Shown here one piece after another: positions 28,514 to 38,000 of a stretch of DNA of 64,000 bases. The notes beneath the pieces are model-generated. The model saw only the letters and a list, made by a program, of their open reading frames with translations, did no database searches and was not told the origin of the DNA. Within the stretch, counting starts at the first letter, position 1. The number at the start of each line of letters is the position of its first letter. The position numbers and the translations under genes are program-made. The DNA comes from Paenibacillus sp. MMS18-CY102 (GTDB taxonomy: Bacteria; Bacillota; Bacilli; Paenibacillales; Paenibacillaceae). Where the stretch lies: NCBI RefSeq assembly GCF_009789195.1, contig NZ_WSTC01000010.1, forward strand, positions 1 to 64,000, given 5' to 3'.

Positions 28514-31203
28514 ACCTCAACAACATCCTCCCTGCCTTGCTGCTCTTTCTCAAGCTTGTATATTGCTCCTTGCATGTAATTTGTAACATAGGTGTCCACG
28601 TTATGTGTCTGAAGCACAATCCCCGTTGCCATATCGACAACTGCTATGTTTAGCCCTCTCTTGTTAGGGCTACATGATATTTTCCCTACCTTAATAACGG
28701 ACACATTGCCGCATTCAGCACCAGAACTGATTACTTTCAGCTCGACCGGAAGCATAATCCCTCTCAACGATTCATTCTCAAACCAGCTTTGTTCGATACG
28801 TTCCTTCGACACGTCTTCATACAACGATATAAAGCCGCCATTCTTATAAAGAACGTTGATGTAGCTATGGCGTATTACAGTTCGATTCAACTTGCCAAAG
28901 CCTCTTGCTTGCATGGAGTCCAACAGCTCTCCCTCGAATCGGTTAGCCGCATCATCTTTAGCTGAAACAACAAGCAGTACATCCTCTGGCAGGCTATCCA
29001 AAAATGCTGGCAGTGTGACACCATCAATCACCGCGATTTTTTTGTAGCCCTCTTCATCCAACGTAGCTAGGTATTCAGAATTTGCGATATAGATAGGCTT
29101 GTTATTTGAATGGAAATCTACACTAGTATAGAAGCTCACGTTTCTTCCCGAACTCTCTCTGAACTTTGACATTAGCTCCTCTAGGCCTTCTAAATCATAC
29201 TGAAAAGCGTTGATATAGTGCTGTGCCTCGATGTTTGAGAACGGAAGTACAATTGCATTCTGTTCAATTTGATCCCATACCTTCATCCACGCTTCCGACA
29301 AAACAAGTTCCCATTTCTCTGCTTCATACTCATCTTGAGAAGCTGAAGGCCGCCTCGTAATTTTGTCACCCTTCACCGTTGCTTCAGACTTCTGAACAAC
29401 AGCGAGCGCTTCTTGATACCAAGCTCTCGGATCCTCACCCGCTCCTGCAATCGCAATCCGCTTAGCCGTTGGCCGGTGAAACAGCCAACCCTTGTCGAAT
29501 TGCGCTCCATAACTTGCGACATAGACCGTATGGTTCGATACATAGGTACCAGGCGCTTCCAGAACAAATGGAACAATTCGCTCCTTATCGGCTGTGAACA
29601 AACTCTCTCCGAGCGCAGCAGGCATGTTGTCTGCCGGCATTCCGAGCAAATGCATAATCGTAGGCGCGATATCGACCGTACTGCCGCACGTGCCAACCGT
29701 CAATGACTGATGCTGGTGTTCGCTAGCATTCACTATCACGAATGGCACTTTCGATACTTCCAGGCGATTCAACTGCTTGTTCTCCGATTGCGTTGGCATG
29801 TCGAGCAGCTTATATAGGGCAGGAAGATTCTCAAGTGTTACTCCCTCATGATCACCATATAACGCAATGATTGTATTATCGAGCATGTTTTCACGTTCCA
29901 GCAGTTCAAAAAAATGTTTCAACGCACCGTCTGTATAATGAACGCTTTGATAGTAATCCATGAGCGGTCCCGACACGGCGGCCGAATGGTTTAACCCACA
30001 GTGTTCTGCGTCTAGCTCAAACGGAAAATGTGAGGTCAGCGTAACAAGAAATGCAAAATAGGGTTCCTTCAACTGTTTAATCTTGGACACCGTTTGCTCA
30101 AAAAATGAACGATCGGACAGCCCCAGCATAATTCGATCTCCGGCATAATAATCTTCTTCGGCATGGAATTGCTCAAAGCCGTGAGCCCGCATCATATTAC
30201 GGCGATTATAATACTCGCCTTTGAAACCATGAAATGCCGCTGTTTCATAACCTTCCTCACGCAGTAGATGGGGCAGGCCATAAAACTTCTTATCATAATG
30301 CTTAAAATAGATGATCTCATCTTTATGCGGGTATAACGAATGCAGTGCTGCAAACTCCGCATCCGCCGTATGCCCAACCGCATATTGATTAAATATATCC
30401 GTAAACGACATATTTTCACGTGCGAGCTTGTTAAGAAAAGGCGTAATCTCTTGGCCATCAATCTTTCGATGCAACACAAAATGTTGAAACGATTCTAATT
30501 GAATCATGATGACATTCTTTCCTTTTGCAATGCCACGCCACTTATCATCTTCTACAGTCTTCTTTACTGCCGATGCCATCATCGCTTCGTAAGGCGTTTC
30601 CGCGTACAGCTCCGCTGTACGTTTGGAGCGCAGCCGGCGAACATAGCTTTTTAATACATAATGAAATAGAAGCCCAAAACGGGTGTCGTTGACTTGACCG
30701 TTCCGTATGCTTTTATAGTTCGCTAACAGCATCACGTTCATTGCGACTAAAACAATGTCGAGTGCTATCCAACAGTTCATTGCGGAATCCAACCGCCTTT
30801 GCAATAGTTCCCCCGCAAATCCGCAAGCAGCAACGGTAAAGAACAACAGCAACAAGTCCTCCCGCCTCATGAGACGATACGCACTCGAGAAAATGATTCG
30901 CTGGTTGAGGGAAATTGCGTTGCGGACAAGGAACAGCTGCTTGGCTTGCCCAAAGTCAATAGTGTGGCCAAAAAATCGCGCATGCAGCACCGAAGCATAA
31001 TAAGCGATACTCATAATTACGATAATAACAACGGCAATTGGCGCAAACACTATTCCTGTTTGATAAACCAAATATGCCGCTGATAATCCGGCTACTATTT
31101 GCTCAGCATGAAGCACCTTGGAACCCAACACATCCCGGTTCAGCATCATATTTAACCATATATGCCAAACGGCAAATATAGCCATCGCAATGATTGTTAC
31201 CAT
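28510..31203 (-). CDS. LtaS-type phosphoglycerol transferase with C-terminal ILEI/FAM3-like domain
   Basis: An 897-residue membrane protein. About four or five N-terminal transmembrane segments (residues 1-165) precede a sulfatase-fold domain (about 225-560) of the lipoteichoic-acid-synthase type. It has MIQLESFQ (metal Glu237), HTADAEFAALHSLYP (nucleophile Thr279), and ALYGDHEG (metal Asp451-His452). Such enzymes transfer glycerol phosphate from phosphatidylglycerol to a growing chain or a glycan outside the membrane. After a linker of about 100 residues, a C-terminal domain (about 690-885) carries the same motifs as the next two genes: VVSAKDDAANRFEGELLDSM, IRHSYINVLY, NKRGLNIAVVDMATG, HNVDTY. 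LtaS enzymes normally end after the sulfatase domain, so this fusion is unusual. GAGGG lies 8 bases before ATG 31203. Confidence 0.82.
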   Translation of the reverse strand: MVTIIAMAIFAVWHIWLNMMLNRDVLGSKVLHAEQIVAGLSAAYLVYQTGIVFAPIAVVIIVIMSIAYYASVLHARFFGHTIDFGQAKQLFLVRNAISLNQRIIFSSAYRLMRREDLLLLFFTVAACGFAGELLQRRLDSAMNCWIALDIVLVAMNVMLLANYKSIRNGQVNDTRFGLLFHYVLKSYVRRLRSKRTAELYAETPYEAMMASAVKKTVEDDKWRGIAKGKNVIMIQLESFQHFVLHRKIDGQEITPFLNKLARENMSFTDIFNQYAVGHTADAEFAALHSLYPHKDEIIYFKHYDKKFYGLPHLLREEGYETAAFHGFKGEYYNRRNMMRAHGFEQFHAEEDYYAGDRIMLGLSDRSFFEQTVSKIKQLKEPYFAFLVTLTSHFPFELDAEHCGLNHSAAVSGPLMDYYQSVHYTDGALKHFFELLERENMLDNTIIALYGDHEGVTLENLPALYKLLDMPTQSENKQLNRLEVSKVPFVIVNASEHQHQSLTVGTCGSTVDIAPTIMHLLGMPADNMPAALGESLFTADKERIVPFVLEAPGTYVSNHTVYVASYGAQFDKGWLFHRPTAKRIAIAGAGEDPRAWYQEALAVVQKSEATVKGDKITRRPSASQDEYEAEKWELVLSEAWMKVWDQIEQNAIVLPFSNIEAQHYINAFQYDLEGLEELMSKFRESSGRNVSFYTSVDFHSNNKPIYIANSEYLATLDEEGYKKIAVIDGVTLPAFLDSLPEDVLLVVSAKDDAANRFEGELLDSMQARGFGKLNRTVIRHSYINVLYKNGGFISLYEDVSKERIEQSWFENESLRGIMLPVELKVISSGAECGNVSVIKVGKISCSPNKRGLNIAVVDMATGIVLQTHNVDTYVTNYMQGAIYKLEKEQQGREDVVEV

Positions 31204-31224
31204 AACCGCGCCCTCTTCTCCCGC

Positions 31225-33987
31225 TTATATAAACTTTTCCACAGCGTCCGGTTCGAAGTATAGCAATTCATCCTTATCGAGCCACTGCAGCCTGCCATAG
31301 CTTGCACGCCGCTGCTGCCTATGTTCACCCTGAAGGAATACCGCCCAGCCCTTAATTAAATAATGATGGACAACTGGCAGCCATTTCTTCGCATCAACAT
31401 CCATCCCGATATGGAACAGAACCGTTCTAGTCCCCATAGCTTCATAAGGTCCAGAGTAGATAGCATTATCCATCATCACCTGAAGAATAAGTGATTTCCA
31501 GCTTTCTTTCCAAACCGTTTTATTAAATGCCTTTGATACCGCAAGTGCATTACGGCCAAGCTCAGCGGCGTATGCAGGATCATCAAGGCAGGTGATGATC
31601 GCTCGTTCGAGCTCATCTTGATCTGGCGAAATCAGCAACCCATTAAACCGGTCAATAATAATATCAGTTAAGCCGCCTACACGAGTCGAGATAATTGTAT
31701 TGCCTGTCGCACAAGCTTCGAGGCACGATAGGCTTGTCCCTTCGCTATGCAGGGTAGGAATAAGTACGATATTGGCTTCTTTATACACCTCGTGCATGCG
31801 ATCTGGTTCCTGATGATAACAGAACACGCGATCTGGCCATCGATCCATATGTTCCTGAATGCGTTGGATGTCTTCGTCATTGCCTTTGCCAACGAAATGG
31901 AACTCGGTATTCTCGTAAGTCGAGAGGATCGAGTCGAGCACACCCAGTGTCAAATATAACCCCCTAGGCTCGTAAAGCCTGCGGGGGTAGACGATCCGAA
32001 TCTTATCCGTATTGCGAACCCGAGCGGGATAAAACTCTTGGGGATCGACATAATTCGGAATCGTCCTCATTTTTAAAGCCTCATTATATGAGACAGTCTG
32101 AAACCAGTTAGCTGTGTTCGTATCTACCGATACCACTTGCTGAAGTGATCGTGCAGTTGAAATATATCGTTCATTGGAGGCCCAGAACGTTTGTCCGTCC
32201 TCAAATTGGCAACTTGGATGATCCCAAGCAACACCGTGGCTAATCCCAATACTTGGATGAGCTGCATTAGGGAACGATTGGAAAAACGCAGAGTAGAAAT
32301 GAATGCCGGACCGCCCATCCGCCTCATGCAAATATCGATTGTTGAACTGAATCAACCGTTCCATGGTGAACGTGCTCATGTCTAACTGCTGATGGCCAAG
32401 CGAATAGACATCAATCCCTTTATATTTGCGGAACCAACTATAGTTTCCATATTGATAGATATCAAGCTGAATGCCTAATTCACTGCATACTTCATGTAAA
32501 TCAACGAGATAACGCTCGGCACCGCCAGAGAAATAGTTTCCGCCCTCGAAATCAAGGAAGGTGGCAGTAAATACGCTAACTGCTCCGTCGTACATGCGGT
32601 TTGCAAACATTACAGCCCATTCTGGGTTGCTGATGAGTTTATTTTCAATAAACGTTTTGCGGCTCTCCCATTGATTCTGCTCCGCAATGGCCGCGAGATG
32701 CTGCTTTGCTTCCTTCGTCAATGTCCAAAACGAACCCGGGATAACTTGTCGATCTCCTGCTTTTACGACATGTACGCCTGGGCCAGCGAATGGCTTCACT
32801 TCAGCAATTGCTGTTGAAATAATCGGCTTGCCAATCGAACAATATTCAAAAAACTTTACAGGCGATACACAGTTGGTCAAATCATTTATGATAAATGGAA
32901 TAATGAGCGCATCAAAATAACAAGCATACCGGTTCAACTCGCGATATGGTTTCGCTCCCAATAAATGCACGCTATCCGGCAACCCTGAAGTTTCAATATT
33001 GCAATGTCCAATCAACACGATTTGTATTTCTGGCTGCTCCTTAGTAATCCGAATAATCAGATCCTTATCAAACCATTCTTCGATGGCACCAAAATAACCA
33101 ATGATTCGATGGCCCGTCCGAACTGCTGGGAGCAAATCTTCTGGAACTGCATTATTCTCGCTATACACCGGGCTACGAAAATCTTCTACTCGGCAAGCGT
33201 TAGGCAAATAAAAGGCGTCATCACGTTGTTCCACATACGTCCGCAATTGACGAGCGGAATACGTGACGATATCTGCTTGCAAGAGAACTTCTTCATGCTT
33301 GGCCAGCATATTTCGATCATATAAGCCCAAGAAATCGACACGGTCAAGCACGTCATACCACATTGTTTTATGGGGGAGACAATCTATCCAAGCACATTGA
33401 ATAAGCCAAGTGTTCATTACGAGCACATGTCTTGTTTGAAGCGCCTGCAGCAGATGTTCTTCTTGCGTAACGACGAAAAGATTGGGTTCCTTCTCTTCAA
33501 TTGCAAACGATTCTCCGCTGTCGCAAAAGAAACAAAGGTACCCATCCCGTGCAAACTCAAGGAGAATTTGCTGGGGCCGCTGCACTGGCTCCCAGTGAAC
33601 CGCATTTGGATATACGACGATACCTTTATATGTCCGATTAAGAAAAAGTTCTGCTATACGCTTAGCATGCTCGGTCAAAGGCTTCGAAATAAACGTACGG
33701 TAGTACGCAGCCCGCGCATCCAACTCCGGAGCGAACAAGAGGTCATTCTGCGCCAACTGTTGCTGGAGCGATCCATTCGCGCTCCGCAATTCCTGAGCTG
33801 TCTTCTCCAGTACGAGAAGCTCGTCATCAAGCCCACGGCTCTTTTCAACTAATTGCTCATAAGTTTGTTGAGTTTCCGCTAATGCATGCCTGACCTCTTG
33901 TATCGCCTCATTATAGACATCTATCATTCCTGCATGTGACGTGCCAATAGAATACGATGTGCGTTTGTTATTGCTGCTAGGTGTCAA
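31225..33987 (-). CDS. double-domain glycosyltransferase (GT4-like)
   Basis: A 920-residue cytosolic protein. A predicted coiled coil (about 35-85) is followed by a first glycosyltransferase-like domain (about 115-420; NAVHWEPVQRPQQILLEFA, FFEYCSIGKPIISTAIAEV) and a second GT4-type domain (about 465-840). The second domain has the donor-binding region SEGTSLSCLEACATGNTIIS (E-x7-E type) and VVYPRRLYEPRGL-like start (here RIVYPRRLYEPRGLYLTLGV). It probably adds two sugars to a surface glycan; acceptor and sugars cannot be read from sequence. TTG 33987 is used because GGAGG is 8 bases upstream, and it overlaps the preceding gene by 11 bases. The first domain is paralogous to the product of that preceding gene. 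Confidence 0.8.
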   Translation of the reverse strand: MTPSSNNKRTSYSIGTSHAGMIDVYNEAIQEVRHALAETQQTYEQLVEKSRGLDDELLVLEKTAQELRSANGSLQQQLAQNDLLFAPELDARAAYYRTFISKPLTEHAKRIAELFLNRTYKGIVVYPNAVHWEPVQRPQQILLEFARDGYLCFFCDSGESFAIEEKEPNLFVVTQEEHLLQALQTRHVLVMNTWLIQCAWIDCLPHKTMWYDVLDRVDFLGLYDRNMLAKHEEVLLQADIVTYSARQLRTYVEQRDDAFYLPNACRVEDFRSPVYSENNAVPEDLLPAVRTGHRIIGYFGAIEEWFDKDLIIRITKEQPEIQIVLIGHCNIETSGLPDSVHLLGAKPYRELNRYACYFDALIIPFIINDLTNCVSPVKFFEYCSIGKPIISTAIAEVKPFAGPGVHVVKAGDRQVIPGSFWTLTKEAKQHLAAIAEQNQWESRKTFIENKLISNPEWAVMFANRMYDGAVSVFTATFLDFEGGNYFSGGAERYLVDLHEVCSELGIQLDIYQYGNYSWFRKYKGIDVYSLGHQQLDMSTFTMERLIQFNNRYLHEADGRSGIHFYSAFFQSFPNAAHPSIGISHGVAWDHPSCQFEDGQTFWASNERYISTARSLQQVVSVDTNTANWFQTVSYNEALKMRTIPNYVDPQEFYPARVRNTDKIRIVYPRRLYEPRGLYLTLGVLDSILSTYENTEFHFVGKGNDEDIQRIQEHMDRWPDRVFCYHQEPDRMHEVYKEANIVLIPTLHSEGTSLSCLEACATGNTIISTRVGGLTDIIIDRFNGLLISPDQDELERAIITCLDDPAYAAELGRNALAVSKAFNKTVWKESWKSLILQVMMDNAIYSGPYEAMGTRTVLFHIGMDVDAKKWLPVVHHYLIKGWAVFLQGEHRQQRRASYGRLQWLDKDELLYFEPDAVEKFI

Positions 33988-34825
33988 TGCTTACGCCTCC
34001 GCCCAATCGTAGTAATAATGAAGGGAGTGCTTCCTCTTCCTCACCATAAGGAACTTCCTGTAACATCGTTCGTTTTTTTGCAATCGCCGACCAACGCTCA
34101 TTGCCTGACGTTACAACTGCTGCAGAACGTAACAATTCCAAATGTTTCAGTTTTCCTCCTGCATCATGTCCCCATAAACGGAGATCCTCAAGCGCCAAAA
34201 TATCGTACCAGATTGTAGGCTGGCCAAGAAGCTCATACCAGGCACTCTGCAATACCCAGGTGCACAGGATGATAGGCTGTATTTGCCGGTCCAGCACCCA
34301 GCGCAACAGATCGACTTCATTGTTATATTGAATGACGCCCTGTTTATTCACATAGCCCTGTTCGATATCCGGCATGTATTGAAAACAGAGGTATCCGCTA
34401 TTAGCTAACCCTTTTAACCAACGAGCAATACGCGGCTCATGAATTTCAATCCCGTCCGGTGCAATAATAACGCCTTTATAATTCTCCAGTCGATTAACCA
34501 CGCCCGCAGCAAGTTTAGACTTACATTGTTTATAGGAATAATAATATGCTTGTCTGTTGGCGTATTCTGTCTCGAAATTACTGCTATTCTGCTTCGCTTC
34601 TAAAGCAGCATTGATGCGAGAATGCTCTGCACGTAATGCTTCAACCTTACTTCGAGCAACTGCAGCTGCACGTTCTTTGTTACTGACTTCTCCGCTCAGT
34701 GTTTCTACACTATCGTTCAACTTCGCCTTTTCACGAAGCTCGCGCCGATAGAGTTGTTGCACCGCGTCAGTTTGGTTCAGCAAATGCGAATGAAATAAAC
34801 TGCCTAATGCAGGTTTCTTGTCCAT
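33977..34825 (-). CDS. truncated glycosyltransferase-like protein (N-terminal half only)
   Basis: A 282-residue protein: a coiled-coil segment (about 20-85) and one Rossmann-like half (about 112-265) with YKGVIIAPDGIEIHEPRIAR, LANSGYLCFQY, CTWVLQSAWYELLGQPTIWY. These correspond closely to YKGIVVYPNAVHWEPVQRPQ, ARDGYLCFFCD and NTWLIQCAWIDCLPHKTMWY in the first domain of the following protein. The nucleotide-sugar-binding C-terminal half is absent. It may be a scaffold or partner of the larger enzyme, or a decayed copy. The frame is intact with a good SD (GGAGG) at ATG 34825, which argues for function. Confidence 0.7.
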   Translation of the reverse strand: MDKKPALGSLFHSHLLNQTDAVQQLYRRELREKAKLNDSVETLSGEVSNKERAAAVARSKVEALRAEHSRINAALEAKQNSSNFETEYANRQAYYYSYKQCKSKLAAGVVNRLENYKGVIIAPDGIEIHEPRIARWLKGLANSGYLCFQYMPDIEQGYVNKQGVIQYNNEVDLLRWVLDRQIQPIILCTWVLQSAWYELLGQPTIWYDILALEDLRLWGHDAGGKLKHLELLRSAAVVTSGNERWSAIAKKRTMLQEVPYGEEEEALPSLLLRLGGGVSIDT

Positions 34826-34848
34826 ATCTCTTTCCTCCTAACCCTGCT

Positions 34849-37800
34849 TTAGACGAAACTCCAATGCAGCCATTTACTTTTGATACGCCCATGCAGTTCT
34901 TCCCACCCGCCTAGATCGCCTCTGTCGATTCGGGATGTAAGGCTTTCCTCGTGTGTACGGTAATAGTAAAGTGCTTCCGGCAAATGAATGATTGTGCCTG
35001 TCTGCGCGATACGAACAACAAAATCCCGATCCTCAATACCGAATAAGGATTCATCGAATCCCCCGATCCGATTCATAGCTTCCTTTCTCCACATGAATGA
35101 AGGGCCTGCATTCAATAAACCGTTAAGTCGATAGGGTTGTAATCTCATCGTCTCGGTAACAATTCCGTCATCATTAACATGATAATAATCTGACATAACT
35201 GCAGATGCTTCTGGATCGGCAATCAAGAAGGCTACGAGGCGTTCCAACCACTGAGGAGCCGCGATATTGTCTGCGGAAGTCCAGACTAGCATCTGGCCAG
35301 CAGACTTATCCAAACCGTTATTAAGCGCTGCTGGCAGCCCTTGATTAGTGCTCAATCGGACATATTTCACCCGCGAATCATAATGAAATTGCGATATGAG
35401 TTGTTTGACCTTGCCATCCGAGCCATCATCCACGACGATAAGCTCAAATCGGATATAGGTCTGGCTTAACACGCTATGGATGGACTTAAATAGATATTGC
35501 GTATCGTTATATACCGGTAAAATAACCGATACCAATGGAAGTTCCTCTAGGGTTAGGCTAGGGATTGCTGCCTCATCAACATACTGGAACAATACCGCCC
35601 ATTCTTCCATATGCATGTGCATAAACAACCTGTACAATTGCCGTCTGGCAGCGGGATTGCTAACATCGAACGATGCGAGCATTTTGCGGGCCACCGATTC
35701 CTTGCCGCCACCTTGCTCCAGTTCTGTTTTATATACGGCCTGGGCAAACCGGAAGGCGCACGGGTGCTGATAATTCGAAAGCTGAAGAGCATTCATCCAA
35801 CTATTTATTGCGTCTTCCTGCCTATGCAGCTGCCACTCTAATTCCGCAATTGTCGCGTGCCAATCCGATTCATCTGTACGGACATAATGAGTGTGGAATA
35901 GTGGATGCAGTTCTAATGTTTCTTTCAAATGGCCTACGGCTTCACTCTTCATCTCGGCGATATCTGAATGCTGGCTCAACTTCCCGTATAAGTAAATAAA
36001 GTCAAACATACGTTCCTCGCTCGCTACTTCCAAGGCGTCAAACAGAAGGGAAGACGCTTCTTCCATAAGGCCAAGATTATAGGAGGACAGTATTCGATAG
36101 AATCGAATCACTGTCCAATCCGGGTGATCCAAGGCTGGCTCCGCAATCGCGAAAGCTTCCTTGTAACACTGGGACCCGAAGGCATCCAATAACGCAGCCA
36201 CCGCATCTTTATAAGAAGTCCCAGAACTGCTTCTATCCTGCTTGTCCAGCGGCAGTAAAATCGGGCGATGAATTGTCATCGACGGTCGCGCATAATTGGC
36301 CGTTCCCTTATCGGCAACAGACAAACCATCGACTCCTATGGAAGATGCAATCACATTATCGTGGAATTTCGAATTCCTATCCAATAATGCTAACTGATCG
36401 AAGCTCCACCATCTTGCTTCGCTCCGATGAAATTTTAATCGCTCAGAACTGCGCTCAACATGTACCTCAATATCCTTGATATTTTCAAGTTCAATTGAGC
36501 CCCTATGCAAGAATGGCCCAAAATCCGAAATCTGCTCATTCGCTTCCACAAGCATAATGGCGTCCAATCGATGTTCGTTCATCCATTGTGTCACAGTCGC
36601 TACCGTCGGATCGACCCCTAATGATTGGACATTTTTATATAGATTCAATGCTTTCTCATCCATCGCCTGGTCATCGATTATGCCAATCCGCAACAATTCA
36701 TCATGAAAACCAAGCCGAACATTTTCGATCCATTGCTGCAATTGAGCATTAAGCGAAGGATTCTTTACAATTAGTGCATATGTCATAGTCGATCTACCGT
36801 ATCCTTTCATCTGTGAGGGATCATAAGATGGCCAAGTCCGGAAGTGAAGCCATAATCGGCTCATTTCCCTGCGCATTTTATCGTTGGCTTGCAGCTTTTC
36901 CGTTACAGCCAATGCTTCCTCAATACGTCCGATGCGAATCAAAGATTCTATATAATGCAGTTGCATCAATTCGCGCTGGTCTATCGTCATTACAGGGAGG
37001 AGATTCCTATCCAAGAGGAGTGCTTCATATCGGACAATTAAATCAATACTTTTCTGCCAGTCGCCTTGGCTATAGTACAATTCTGCTGCTATACCATATG
37101 GGTCGGCGTAACTTGGCATTTGCCGAATCGCTTCTTCCGCCGTTAAAATTGCGGCGTCAATCGTATCCATCTGCACGAAAGACATTACTTTATAATAATA
37201 AGCCTGACTCTTGCTATATATATCTTGCGCAGGAAGAACACGCAGGGCTCGATTTGATTCCTTCACAGCCTCTTCGTACTTGCCTGCGTTATAATATTCA
37301 TTCGCTAAATATCGATGGATTCGACCATCTTTCGGGTTCTCTATTAAAGAGATTTTAAGTAAGCCTACATTTCGTTCATGTTTACCTTGCCTAAACTTTC
37401 TTGAGTAGCCGTAATGCAAGAAGGCACCTTCATGAATTTGCACAATACGAGTGTCGGTTAGATGACTGATTGGCATCAGCCGTTCATGAATCCGTCCAAC
37501 ATAATGGTATTCCCTTGGACAATATATACGGTCAACATGCGTTGACGCTTGATGCTCATTCGATTCAACCTCGATATGCTGGCTATCGAGTCTATTTACA
37601 CATTTAGTATCACCGTTCTGTTGTAACCATTGCTTAAGTGATTGCTTCCCATTCCACTCGAACTGTTCATCCGCATCGATCATCAATATCCATTCCGAAT
37701 TACATTTGGATGCGGCCGTATTCCGTGCTAATGCAAAATCATCTGTCCACTTCATCGTGTGGATCGTAACCCCTGCTTGTGAAGCAATAGATATTGTCGC

Positions 37801-37926
37801 ATCCGTTGAACCTGTATCCATAAGGACAATGGCGTCAACATGTTCCCGTATGCTGGCAATAGCCTGACCGACCGATGCCTCACCATTTTTAACGATAATG
37901 CAACCAACCAGATATTCTTCATTCAT
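34849..37926 (-). CDS. tandem GT2 glycosyltransferase with TPR-like middle region
   Basis: A 1025-residue cytosolic protein. The N-terminal GT2 domain (about 1-230) has GCIIVKNGEASVGQAIASI, MDTGSTD and the DxD-like MIDADEQF. A helical region with TPR-like repeats follows (about 200-370; YLANEYYNAGKYEEAVKESN), then a region of unknown fold. A second GT2 domain (about 775-1025) has VSVILPVYNDTQYLFKSIHS, VVDDGSDG, TSADN and the late ED of FGIEDRDFVVR. Two GT2 active sites suggest successive sugar transfers. The open frame starts at 37950, but ATG 37926 has AGGGGA at good spacing and gives the GT2 start. It is the first glycosyltransferase of the operon, 75 bases after the SLH gene. Confidence 0.83.
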   Translation of the reverse strand: MNEEYLVGCIIVKNGEASVGQAIASIREHVDAIVLMDTGSTDATISIASQAGVTIHTMKWTDDFALARNTAASKCNSEWILMIDADEQFEWNGKQSLKQWLQQNGDTKCVNRLDSQHIEVESNEHQASTHVDRIYCPREYHYVGRIHERLMPISHLTDTRIVQIHEGAFLHYGYSRKFRQGKHERNVGLLKISLIENPKDGRIHRYLANEYYNAGKYEEAVKESNRALRVLPAQDIYSKSQAYYYKVMSFVQMDTIDAAILTAEEAIRQMPSYADPYGIAAELYYSQGDWQKSIDLIVRYEALLLDRNLLPVMTIDQRELMQLHYIESLIRIGRIEEALAVTEKLQANDKMRREMSRLWLHFRTWPSYDPSQMKGYGRSTMTYALIVKNPSLNAQLQQWIENVRLGFHDELLRIGIIDDQAMDEKALNLYKNVQSLGVDPTVATVTQWMNEHRLDAIMLVEANEQISDFGPFLHRGSIELENIKDIEVHVERSSERLKFHRSEARWWSFDQLALLDRNSKFHDNVIASSIGVDGLSVADKGTANYARPSMTIHRPILLPLDKQDRSSSGTSYKDAVAALLDAFGSQCYKEAFAIAEPALDHPDWTVIRFYRILSSYNLGLMEEASSLLFDALEVASEERMFDFIYLYGKLSQHSDIAEMKSEAVGHLKETLELHPLFHTHYVRTDESDWHATIAELEWQLHRQEDAINSWMNALQLSNYQHPCAFRFAQAVYKTELEQGGGKESVARKMLASFDVSNPAARRQLYRLFMHMHMEEWAVLFQYVDEAAIPSLTLEELPLVSVILPVYNDTQYLFKSIHSVLSQTYIRFELIVVDDGSDGKVKQLISQFHYDSRVKYVRLSTNQGLPAALNNGLDKSAGQMLVWTSADNIAAPQWLERLVAFLIADPEASAVMSDYYHVNDDGIVTETMRLQPYRLNGLLNAGPSFMWRKEAMNRIGGFDESLFGIEDRDFVVRIAQTGTIIHLPEALYYYRTHEESLTSRIDRGDLGGWEELHGRIKSKWLHWSFV

Positions 37927-37953
37927 AACACAATTCCCCTGTATGTACAAATG

Positions 37954-37989
37954 CCGCTACCACACTGAATGAAAACAGCGCGATAGCGG
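37954..37989 (-). promoter_or_regulatory. small hairpin between the SLH gene and the glycosyltransferase genes
   Basis: CCGCTA and TAGCGG, 24 bases apart, lie in the 74-base spacer, with no T-run. It could reduce read-through or mark a processing site, allowing more SLH protein than glycosyltransferase. Weak. Confidence 0.25.
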
Positions 37990-38000
37990 ACCATGTTTTT

